Assembly: GCA_936931335.1 (NCBI GenBank)
Contig: CAKZIH010000017.1
Coordinates: 1-5,836, forward strand
Direction of reading: 5' to 3'
Length of the DNA stretch: 5,836 nt
From: an uncultured Nostocoides sp.
GTDB lineage: Bacteria; Actinomycetota; Actinomycetes; Actinomycetales; Dermatophilaceae
Of the stretch, positions 1 through 4,809 are shown piece by piece. The translations under genes were made by a program, and so were the position numbers. How positions within the stretch are numbered: position 1 is the stretch's first letter; each line of letters opens with the position of its first letter. The notes under the pieces were generated by a model. That model ran no database searches. It was given only the letters and a program-made list of their open reading frames with translations, and was not told the DNA's origin.

Positions 1-24
1 TGCTCGGGGGCCGACTAGCGGTAA

Positions 25-72
25 TTCAACTCAGCGCTGATTCAGCTCAGCGCTGATTCCACTCAGCGGCGG
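25..72. repeat. Three tandem 16-bp repeats at the 3' end of the Ala-rich gene
   Basis: Copies start at 25, 41 and 57. The first two differ at one base (TTCAACTCAGCGCTGA and TTCAGCTCAGCGCTGA). The third is degenerate and overlaps the stop codon and last codons of the minus-strand gene ending at 63. Read on the minus strand, each copy contains CGCTGAG, so the real stop (TGA, 65-63) sits in the first repeat unit and the following copies look like duplications of the stop-codon region. Replication slippage is a plausible origin. The bases before it (1-24) show no feature I can name. Confidence 0.85.
31..56 (-). terminator. Hairpin just downstream of the Ala-rich gene, possible terminator
   Basis: TCAGCGCTGA is a perfect 10-bp palindrome present at 31-40 and 47-56, separated by six bases. 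The two copies can pair as a 10-bp stem with a 6-nt loop. On the minus strand the hairpin begins 6 nt after the stop codon at 63-65. No clear U-tract follows, which is common for candidate actinobacterial terminators. The pairing is certain from the sequence; termination is inferred. Confidence 0.5.
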
Positions 73-1220
73 GGGGTGCCGCTGAAGTTGTCACCCGGCT
101 TGTCGAAGCCTTCGCGGCGCGCCGCGTCGCTCGTCGAGTCGATGGTGCCGGGGGTGCGCTCGGTGCCCGGCTCAACCGGCTCGCCAAAGGTCCCCACGCC
201 ACCCTCGGTGTGGCCAGCGGAGTGGGCGTCGTGGACAGACCCAGCGAAGGAGGTGTCCAGAGCCACCTGCTTGGCACCCTCGCCAGGCTCGTCGCTATTG
301 TCCTTGGCCTCCGCAGCCTTGTCCTTGGCGGCGTCACCCAGGTCGTTGGCCTTGTCCTTGGCCTCGTCTGCCTTGTCGGTAACCGCGTCCTTGGCGTCCG
401 CAGCCGTGTCCTTCGCCGCGTCGGTCAGGTCGCTGGCCTTGTCGTTGGCGGCAGCGACGGCACCGGCCGCCTTGTCCTTCAGCTCACCGGCCTTGTCAGC
501 GGCGGCGTCCTTGAGCTCGGCGGCCTTGTCCTTGACCGCGTCAACCGCACCGGCGGCCTTGTCCTTCAGGCTGGCCCCCGAGTCGCCGGTGAACTTCGCG
601 GCGTTGTCGCCGGAGGTCCGGGCGGCATACGGGTCACCGGCCGGGACGGCCCACGGGTCGTTGGCCGGCTGCTGCTGCTTCTTGTAGACGTAGGCGGCCA
701 GACCGGCGGCCGCTGCGATCAGCAGCACGGCGGGCAGCTTGGAACGCTTCGGCTTGGCATTCGCCTCGCCGCGCAGGACGGCGAAGGCGTCCGGTGCCCG
801 GTGGGCGGCCTCGGCGGCATTCTCCTTGGCGCTCAGCGCGCCCGCGGCAACGGTGGCCAGCGCGCCAGCGAACTTGGGCAGCACATCGTCGACCAGGGTC
901 GACTTCGCGTTCTCGACCTTGGGCGCGGCGGCCTCGAGGCCGTGCACCGCGGCGTCCTTGGCCGCGGCTGCGCGGTCCCGCGCGGCGTCCACGGCCGGGG
1001 CAGCCTTGTCGAGGAGGTCAGCGGCCTTGGACGCCGCGGCCGAGCGCGCGTCCGCGGTCGTGTCGGCAAGGCTGGACGCCACCGACGCCGCGGAACCACG
1101 GACATCGCTGGTCCGGTCGGCGACGCGCGAGCCAGCGTCTGCGACGGCCGAGCTCACGGCGTCCTTGGCGTCGGACGCCTTCTTCTTGGCGACCTTCGAC
1201 TTCGGGGGGTCACACCACAT
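63..1220 (-). CDS. Ala/Lys/Asp-rich single-pass membrane protein with LEA-like 11-residue repeats
   Basis: Predicted 385-aa protein of unknown function. The start is the ATG at 1220-1218, preceded at good spacing by AAGGAGGA (1225-1232); the open frame continues further upstream but only as the antisense of ppiA. Residues 9-150 are Ala-rich and helix-forming, fitting 11-residue amphipathic units. A basic stretch KPKRSK (156-161) precedes one hydrophobic segment at 162-179, followed by KKQQQ and NDPW. Residues 219-309 hold nine LEA-like units of the type KDKAAELKDAA, in the order 11,11,7,11,11,11,11,7,11 residues. The tail (310-385) is acidic, Gly/Pro-rich and probably disordered. There is no signal peptide or lipobox. 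From memory, Streptomyces has DUF5324 proteins beside ppiA with a similar Ala-rich region, one TM helix and a post-TM NxDW-like motif; homology is plausible but untested. Charge bias suggests a cytoplasmic N-terminus and an exported repeat region. Existence as a gene is near certain, function is open. Confidence 0.88.
   Translation of the reverse strand: MWCDPPKSKVAKKKASDAKDAVSSAVADAGSRVADRTSDVRGSAASVASSLADTTADARSAAASKAADLLDKAAPAVDAARDRAAAAKDAAVHGLEAAAPKVENAKSTLVDDVLPKFAGALATVAAGALSAKENAAEAAHRAPDAFAVLRGEANAKPKRSKLPAVLLIAAAAGLAAYVYKKQQQPANDPWAVPAGDPYAARTSGDNAAKFTGDSGASLKDKAAGAVDAVKDKAAELKDAAADKAGELKDKAAGAVAAANDKASDLTDAAKDTAADAKDAVTDKADEAKDKANDLGDAAKDKAAEAKDNSDEPGEGAKQVALDTSFAGSVHDAHSAGHTEGGVGTFGEPVEPGTERTPGTIDSTSDAARREGFDKPGDNFSGTPRR
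294..566 (-). repeat. In-frame LEA-like repeat block in the Ala-rich protein
   Basis: This stretch codes residues 219-309. On the plus strand it shows recurrent GCC/GTCCTT words that come from the repeated Asp-Lys-Ala and Lys-Asp codons. The units follow (K/N/T)-D-K-A-x-(E/D/G)-(A/L)-x-(D/A)-A-(A/V), with two shortened 7-residue units at 241-247 and 292-298. An 11-residue period places Ala and the aliphatic residues on one helix face with alternating Lys and Asp/Glu beside it. This is the pattern known from group 3 LEA proteins, exchangeable apolipoproteins and synuclein. Confidence 0.8.
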
Positions 1221-1406
1221 GCAGTCCTCCTTGAATACGAGTTCAACTCCCCATCCTGCCTCACTTCCACCGGGAGCGGGCTCGGAGCCCGCGCCCAGAG
1301 CGGTCACTGCCGTCTTTGTCACATCGCCCCCCGCGTCGGGCAGCCGCGCCAGCCCACCGCTTGCGTAGCCGCGCCACCGGCATACCGGCGTGGGAGAATC
1401 GGGGCT
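1221..1406. promoter_or_regulatory. Divergent intergenic region between the Ala-rich gene and ppiA, with a near-perfect palindrome
   Basis: This 186-bp gap must hold the promoters of both divergent genes. The clearest element is GCGGGCTCGGAGCCCGC at 1276-1292, two 8-base arms around one central base, lying 56-72 bp upstream of the Ala-rich start and about 115 bp upstream of ppiA. It could be an operator. A smaller inverted repeat, GAGTTCAACTC, lies at 1240-1250. For ppiA, GAGAAT (1394-1399) lies 7 bp before the ATG, the distance expected of a -10 box in leaderless transcription, but no -35 matches. GGGAG (1393-1396 region) could alternatively serve as a distant ribosome binding site. No promoter is assigned with certainty. 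Confidence 0.45.
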
Positions 1407-1922
1407 ATGAAGGCAACCCTGCACACCAACCATGGCGACATCGAGGTCGAACTCTTCGACCCCCAGGCCCCCAAGACCGTCAAGAACTTCACCGGCCTGG
1501 CCACCGGCGAGAAGGAGTACCAGGACGACGCGGGTCGCTCCAATCCGACGAAGTTCTACGACGGGCTCACCTTCCACCGGATCATCCCCGGTTTCATGAT
1601 CCAGGGCGGCTGCCCGCTGGGTCAGGGCATCGGCGGCCCGGGCTACACCTTCGACGACGAGATCCACCCCGAGCTGACCTTCAACAAGCCCTATCTGCTG
1701 GCCATGGCCAACGCCGGCAACCGGATGGGCAAGGGCACCAACGGGTCCCAGTTCTTCATCACCACCGACCCCACCCCCTGGCTTCAGGGCAAGCACACGA
1801 TCTTCGGCGAGGTCACCGACGCCGCGAGCCAGCGCGTGGTCGACGAGATCGCCGGCGTTCGCACGGGCGCGAACGACAAGCCCGTCGAACCGGTCGTCAT
1901 CGAGTCGGTCACCATCTCTTGA
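1407..1922 (+). CDS. ppiA: Cyclophilin-type peptidyl-prolyl cis-trans isomerase
   Basis: Encodes a 171-aa single-domain cyclophilin, the usual size of actinobacterial PpiA, that catalyses cis-trans isomerisation of prolyl peptide bonds. The active-site signatures are complete: FHRII (56-60, catalytic Arg58), FMIQGG (63-68), the MANAG segment (100-104), SQFFIT (114-119) and WLQGKH (125-130), whose Trp is the cyclosporin-contact residue. There is no signal peptide or membrane segment, so it should be cytoplasmic. The ATG at 1407 starts directly at the cyclophilin fold (MKATLHTNHGDIEVELF). The longer open frame upstream is the antisense of the Ala-rich gene and is not used. The rhomboid gene follows 42 bp downstream on the same strand, so co-transcription is likely. 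The family assignment is secure. Confidence 0.97.
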   Translation: MKATLHTNHGDIEVELFDPQAPKTVKNFTGLATGEKEYQDDAGRSNPTKFYDGLTFHRIIPGFMIQGGCPLGQGIGGPGYTFDDEIHPELTFNKPYLLAMANAGNRMGKGTNGSQFFITTDPTPWLQGKHTIFGEVTDAASQRVVDEIAGVRTGANDKPVEPVVIESVTIS

Positions 1923-1936
1923 TCGTCATCTCTTGA
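1913..1936 (+). repeat. Short direct repeat across the ppiA stop codon
   Basis: CATCTCTTGA occurs at 1913-1922, where it includes the ppiA stop codon TGA, and again at 1927-1936, a 14-bp offset. It looks like a small tandem duplication of the end of the gene. No function is implied. Confidence 0.7.
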
Positions 1937-1952
1937 CCGCAGTGGCCGAGCA

Positions 1953-2001
1953 CGGATCCGCCCGATGACCGACCAGAGCCCTCCGGTTCCGGGCGGATCC
2001 G
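1953..2001 (+). promoter_or_regulatory. Perfect 12-bp stem-loop enclosing the rhomboid start codon
   Basis: CGGATCCGCCCG at 1953-1964 is the exact reverse complement of CGGGCGGATCCG at 1990-2001. The left arm ends at the base before the ATG (1965), so the start codon and the first eight codons form the 25-nt loop, and the whole normal ribosome-binding-site zone is in the stem. No good Shine-Dalgarno sequence is visible. The stem is GC-rich (10 of 12 pairs). It could limit translation or make it depend on ribosomes arriving from ppiA; the pairing is seen, the regulatory role is inferred. Confidence 0.55.
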
Positions 2002-2807
2002 CCGTTCCCCCCGTATGCCCGCGCCACCCCGACCGGGTCTCGTATGTCCGGTGCCAGCGCTGTGGCAACCCCACCTGCCCCGAATGCCAGCGTCCTGCGG
2101 CCGTCGGGGTGCAGTGCGTCTCCTGTGTCGCGCAGAGCGCGGCTGCCGCGCCGACTACTCGGACCGTGCTCGGGGGGCGGGATATCCGCCATACGCCCCT
2201 GGTGACGATCGTGCTGATCGGGCTCTGCGTCGGGATCTGGCTGATCGAGCAGGGCTCCCGCAGCGGCTGGATCTTCCAGACCTTCGCCCTGGCACCCGGC
2301 ATCGGACGCAGCGAGCCCTGGCGCTTCCTGACCTCGGCGTTCCTGCACGGCCCGCTGATGCACATCGCCTTCAATATGTTCGCGCTGTGGATGCTCGGCG
2401 GCTATCTGGAACCGCTGCTGGGCCGGGCGCGCTTCCTGCTGCTCTACCTGGTCAGCGCCCTGGGCGGCAGTGTCGCCTACGTCCTGCTCACCCCGATCGA
2501 CTCCTATAGCGGCGTGGTCGGCGCGTCCGGGGCGGTCTTCGGGCTCTTCGGCGCGGTGATCGTGCTCAACCGGGCCCTGGGCCGGCATACCGGCGGCATC
2601 TGGGTCAACCTGGCGATCAATGCGGTGCTGCCGCTGATCTACCCGAATATCGCCTGGCAGGCGCACGTCGGTGGCCTGCTCACGGGTATGGCGCTCGCCC
2701 TCGCCTTTGCTCGCGGCCGACGCTCACCGGCCATTGCCTATGGCGGTGCGGCGGCGGTGACCGCCGTGGTCACCGCGGCGGCCGTGGCCCGCTACGCCCT
2801 CGGCTGA
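1965..2807 (+). CDS. Rhomboid-family intramembrane serine protease with N-terminal zinc-finger-like domain
   Basis: 280-aa polytopic membrane protease that hydrolyses peptide bonds in or near transmembrane helices. The N-terminal 55 residues carry a Cys/His set (C18, H21, C30, C33, C38, C41, C51, C54) resembling a B-box-type zinc site, often seen in actinobacterial rhomboids. The rhomboid core follows: a hydrophobic helix at about 78-96, the L1-loop Trp-Arg (119-120), HIAFN (H133 and N137, the oxyanion side), GASG (186-189, nucleophile Ser188) and AHVGG (233-237, catalytic His234). A hydrophobic segment at about 258-277 may be a seventh helix. All catalytic residues are present, so it should be active. 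The ATG at 1965 is chosen because it precedes the complete zinc site, although no strong ribosome binding site is visible. The substrate is unknown. Confidence 0.95.
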   Translation: MTDQSPPVPGGSAVPPVCPRHPDRVSYVRCQRCGNPTCPECQRPAAVGVQCVSCVAQSAAAAPTTRTVLGGRDIRHTPLVTIVLIGLCVGIWLIEQGSRSGWIFQTFALAPGIGRSEPWRFLTSAFLHGPLMHIAFNMFALWMLGGYLEPLLGRARFLLLYLVSALGGSVAYVLLTPIDSYSGVVGASGAVFGLFGAVIVLNRALGRHTGGIWVNLAINAVLPLIYPNIAWQAHVGGLLTGMALALAFARGRRSPAIAYGGAAAVTAVVTAAAVARYALG

Positions 2808-2814
2808 CCGAGGG
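2797..2814 (+). terminator. GC-rich hairpin overlapping the rhomboid stop codon
   Basis: CCCTCGG (2797-2803) and CCGAGGG (2808-2814) form a perfect 7-bp stem with the 4-nt loop CTGA, which contains the stop codon TGA. No U-tract follows, so it would be a hairpin-only terminator of the type proposed for actinobacteria. It lies at the 3' end of the ppiA-rhomboid unit, just before the convergent crgA. Confidence 0.5.
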
Positions 2815-2828
2815 ACCGGGTCAGCCGG

Positions 2829-2876
2829 CACCGGTGGCTGGGGATAACCCGGACGCCTGTGCGACTTCCACCGGTG
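2829..2876. repeat. Inverted repeat in the rhomboid-crgA gap
   Basis: CACCGGTGG at 2829-2837 and its exact reverse complement CCACCGGTG at 2868-2876 flank 30 bases that include the first DnaA-box-like site. Each arm itself contains the 8-bp palindrome CACCGGTG. It could be part of a two-way termination zone or a protein-binding site. Confidence 0.45.
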
Positions 2877-2931
2877 TTATTCATCCCCAACTGGGGACAA
2901 CCCGGTGGATAACCGTCCCGGGTGGGGACAG
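2839..2931. promoter_or_regulatory. Cluster of DnaA-box-like 9-mers between rhomboid and crgA
   Basis: Five related 9-mers occur in 93 bp of intergenic DNA: TGGGGATAA (2839-2847), TCATCCCCA (2881-2889, opposite orientation), TGGGGACAA (2892-2900), GGTGGATAA (2904-2912) and TGGGGACAG (2923-2931). Three of them differ by one base from the DnaA box (TGTGGATAA, or TGTGGACAA as usual in actinobacteria); the other two differ by two. The second and third face each other two bases apart. This neighbourhood is normally near dnaA and oriC, so DnaA binding is reasonable, but no box is perfect and no AT-rich unwinding stretch is present. Origin function itself is unlikely here. Confidence 0.4.
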
Positions 2932-2934
2932 CTC

Positions 2935-3189
2935 TCAGCGCCAGCGGGTGGTCATGAAGAACCCGGAGAGCATCAGCGCGAAGCCGATCCCGAGGTTCCA
3001 GCGACCCAGTTGCGGGATGGGGTACTCCTGCCGCGTGATGTAGAAGGTGACCACCCAGAGCAGCCCGAGGATCATCAGCGTCACCATCATCGGGGCATAC
3101 CAGGGCGGGCTGCCGACGGCGACCTGCTGCGCCTTGCGCTCGGGCGGCGGGGTGGCGGACGCCGAATCGCGTCCCTTCGATGCGGGCAC
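2935..3189 (-). CDS. crgA: Cell division protein CrgA
   Basis: 84-aa small membrane protein of the CrgA family, which in mycobacteria and Streptomyces binds FtsZ and peptidoglycan synthases at the septum and influences the timing of division. The family pattern is clear: a short charged N-terminus, PPWYAP (28-33), a first helix at about 34-51, the loop RQEYPIPQLGRWN (53-65) and a second helix at about 66-80, ending in TTRWR. The start is GTG at 3189, giving the family length (about 84-93 aa), with AGGAG at 3200-3204 about 10 nt upstream. The frame remains open far upstream but no other start fits the family. It is convergent with the rhomboid gene and divergent from the DUF881 gene, so it has its own promoter. 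Confidence 0.95.
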   Translation of the reverse strand: MPASKGRDSASATPPPERKAQQVAVGSPPWYAPMMVTLMILGLLWVVTFYITRQEYPIPQLGRWNLGIGFALMLSGFFMTTRWR

Positions 3190-3304
3190 GGGTGACCAAC
3201 TCCTGGGTATCGACGAGGCCCCGGGCTCCGGATTTCGCGAGTCTCGGGACTGCGCACCAAGGGTAAGGGACGGCGCCCGGCGCGATGACCTACCGTGGAG
3301 GACG
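3190..3304. promoter_or_regulatory. Divergent promoter region between crgA and the DUF881 gene
   Basis: 115 bp between two divergent starts. For the DUF881 gene, TACCGT (3291-3296) fits the actinobacterial -10 form TAnnnT, with GGGACG (3267-3272) as a weak -35 at 18 bp; transcription would begin only a few bases before, or at, the ATG. For crgA the best pair on the minus strand is TTGGTG (3260-3255) and CGAAAT (3237-3232), spaced 17 bp, each only a half match to consensus. Both promoters are tentative. Confidence 0.3.
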
Positions 3305-4078
3305 ATGCATCCGCCGGCCGTCCCCGGGCGCTCCTCGCGAGCGCTGTGGCTCACCTCGCGGCCGAGCGCCTGGACCCTGCTCGTGCCGCTCGTCGCACTG
3401 CTCGCGGGGCTGCTCTTCACCGCCAGCAGCCAGGTCGCGCAGGGCACCGATCTGCGAGCCGACCCGGGTGGGCTGCGCGATGTCATCGGGGAGCGTCAGC
3501 ACGCCAATGCCCTGCGCACTGGCGAACTGGCCGCCGCGCGCACCCAGGTGGAGCGGTTGACCGAGCGGGCCGCCCCGGGCAGTGCCGAACTGGGCAAGGC
3601 CACCGCCCGGGCCGAGGCCCTGGCACCCGCCGCGGGCACCCAGGCGGTGCGCGGCCCGGCACTCAGTGTGGCGCTCAACGACTCCAGCCTGTCGAGCGAT
3701 CAGTTGCCGGACTGGGCCGATGTGGACGACATCGTGGTGCACCAGCAGGACGTTCAGGCGGTGGTCAATGCGCTGTGGCGCGGCGGGGCCGAAGCCATGA
3801 TGGTCATGGACCAGCGGATCGTGTCGACCAGCGCGGTGCGCTGCGTGGGCAACACCCTGATCCTGCAGGGCCGGGTGTATTCGCCGCCGTTCGTGATCAC
3901 CGCGATGGGCGATCCGGCAGACTTGCGCGCGGCCTTGGACGCCGATCCCACCATCGCCCGTTATCAGGAGTATGTCGCCGCCCTCGGCCTCGGGTATGCC
4001 GTCGAGGACCTCGGCACGCGCACCTTCCCCGGCTTCACCGGCCAGCTCACCCTGGACGAGGCGCACGTCGCCGACTGA
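3305..4078 (+). CDS. DUF881 family membrane-anchored protein
   Basis: 257-aa protein of the DUF881 family, function unknown; the equivalent gene lies between crgA and trpG in Mycobacterium (Rv0012). A short cytoplasmic N-terminus leads into one hydrophobic helix at about 22-40, which can act as a signal anchor. A predicted helical, probably coiled-coil, segment at about 56-108 follows, rich in Arg, Glu and Ala. The C-terminal DUF881 domain (about 117-250) shows the family block running from the VVHQQDVQAVVNALW segment (144-158) through GAEAMMVMDQRI (161-172) to SPPFVITAMGD (193-203). The layout of one helix, coiled coil and outer domain resembles divisome membrane proteins, but that is only an analogy. 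The ATG at 3305 is preceded by GGAGG (3297-3301) with an unusually short 3-nt spacer, and a TACCGT -10-like box lies 8 bp upstream, so leaderless translation is an alternative. Confidence 0.9.
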   Translation: MHPPAVPGRSSRALWLTSRPSAWTLLVPLVALLAGLLFTASSQVAQGTDLRADPGGLRDVIGERQHANALRTGELAAARTQVERLTERAAPGSAELGKATARAEALAPAAGTQAVRGPALSVALNDSSLSSDQLPDWADVDDIVVHQQDVQAVVNALWRGGAEAMMVMDQRIVSTSAVRCVGNTLILQGRVYSPPFVITAMGDPADLRAALDADPTIARYQEYVAALGLGYAVEDLGTRTFPGFTGQLTLDEAHVAD

Positions 4079-4098
4079 GCCGGCGGCATACGGGCCCG
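4069..4098. terminator. Weak inverted repeats between convergent DUF881 and trpG genes
   Basis: CGCCG (4069-4073) pairs with CGGCG (4081-4085) around a 7-nt loop containing the DUF881 stop codon, and the palindrome CGGGCCCG lies at 4091-4098. The gap between the two convergent genes is only 28 bp, so a shared short termination zone is expected. The structures are short and there is no U-tract. Confidence 0.3.
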
Positions 4099-4106
4099 GG
4101 GTGGGT

Positions 4107-4763
4107 TCAGGCGGAGGCGACCACGCGGGCGATACCCGCCGCATCGCGCACCAGGGGCGAGAGGCCGGCCGAGGCGGACACGGCGGCGGGGTCACCGCAT
4201 ACGGACAGCCAGTTCGCGAGCAAGCGGTGCCCACCCTCGGTGAGCACGCTCTCGGGGTGGAATTGCACACCGTGCAGCGGTAGTTCCCGGTGCCGTACGC
4301 CCATGACGATCCCCGTGGCGGTATGCGCGTTGGCCACCAGTTCGGCGGGCAGGGTCGGGGGGTCGATGGTCAAGGAGTGGTAGCGGGTCGCGGTGAACGG
4401 CGAGGCCAGCCCGGCGAACACGCCCGAGGAGTCGTGCAGGACGGCGGAGGTCTTGCCGTGCAGCAGTTCCGGGGCACGATCCACCGTCGCGCCGAAGACT
4501 GCCCCCAGTGCCTGATGACCCAGGCAGACGCCGAGCATCGGCTGGGCGCGCTCGGCGCACGCCTCGATCATCGCCATGGACACCCCCGCGTCCTGCGGGG
4601 TGCCCGGACCGGGGGAGATCAGCACACCGTCGAATTCCGCCCCATCGCCCGCGCCGATGGCGTCATTGCGCACGACCTCGGTCTGGGCGCCGAGTTGCTG
4701 CAGATAGCCGACGATCGTGAAGACGAAGGAGTCGTAATTGTCGACGACGAGGATGCGCGTCAC
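4107..4763 (-). CDS. trpG: Glutamine amidotransferase, anthranilate/aminodeoxychorismate synthase component II
   Basis: 218-aa class I (triad) glutamine amidotransferase. It releases ammonia from glutamine for a chorismate-using partner that makes anthranilate (tryptophan) or 4-amino-4-deoxychorismate (folate); sequence alone does not separate TrpG from PabA, and no partner gene is in the window. Landmarks are VVDNYDSFVF (6-15), the oxyanion motif SPGPGTP (50-56), GVCLGHQ with nucleophile Cys80 (78-84), and QFHPES with His169 and Glu171 (167-172), so the triad is complete. The start is GTG at 4763; no clear ribosome binding site precedes it, but TACCAT lies 6 bp upstream and fits a -10 box for a leaderless transcript. 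It lies 46 bp downstream of pknB on the same strand, so it may also be read from pknB. The position beside pknB is conserved in actinobacteria. Confidence 0.95.
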   Translation of the reverse strand: MTRILVVDNYDSFVFTIVGYLQQLGAQTEVVRNDAIGAGDGAEFDGVLISPGPGTPQDAGVSMAMIEACAERAQPMLGVCLGHQALGAVFGATVDRAPELLHGKTSAVLHDSSGVFAGLASPFTATRYHSLTIDPPTLPAELVANAHTATGIVMGVRHRELPLHGVQFHPESVLTEGGHRLLANWLSVCGDPAAVSASAGLSPLVRDAAGIARVVASA

Positions 4764-4769
4764 CCGCCG

Positions 4770-4775
4770 ATGGTA
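4770..4775 (-). promoter_or_regulatory. Candidate -10 box for leaderless trpG transcription
   Basis: TACCAT on the minus strand matches TAnnnT and ends 6 bp before the GTG start, so transcription would begin at the start codon itself. Leaderless genes are common in actinobacteria. There is no recognisable -35 at 17-18 bp. The box overlaps one copy of the recurring GTATGC motif (4773-4778). Confidence 0.35.
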
Positions 4776-4809
4776 TGCCGCCTACCGCCCGCCTGCTCCC
4801 GGGATCCGC

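Noticed and set aside
1245..1268. SigH/SigR-like promoter for the Ala-rich gene (GGAA, 17 bp, GTT on the minus strand)
   Set aside because: It would fit a stress role, but the -10 lacks the expected CGTT, the spacing is shorter than I recall for this sigma class, and so short a pattern occurs easily by chance.
210..1406. A long plus-strand open frame leading into ppiA
   Set aside because: It is antisense to the Ala-rich gene and in frame with ppiA only by GC-rich chance; the cyclophilin fold starts at 1407.
1221..1796. An N-terminal extension of the Ala-rich protein (frame open from 1796 on the minus strand)
   Set aside because: It runs antisense through ppiA, and an excellent ribosome binding site precedes the ATG at 1220.
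1992..2003. The palindrome GGCGGATCCGCC as an operator
   Set aside because: It lies inside the rhomboid coding sequence and is better explained as part of the stem formed with 1953-1964.
2808..2934. The chromosomal replication origin
   Set aside because: There is no perfect DnaA box, no AT-rich segment, and dnaA/dnaN are not adjacent; the region is only 127 bp.
2905..3195. A 96-codon plus-strand frame antisense to crgA
   Set aside because: Its composition (runs of His, Gly, Arg, Pro) is that of a shadow frame; crgA on the other strand matches its family throughout.
3290..4383. Long open frames overlapping the DUF881 gene on both strands
   Set aside because: Composition is Arg/Gly/Pro-rich without motifs, as expected of shadow frames at high GC; the DUF881 frame is recognisable.
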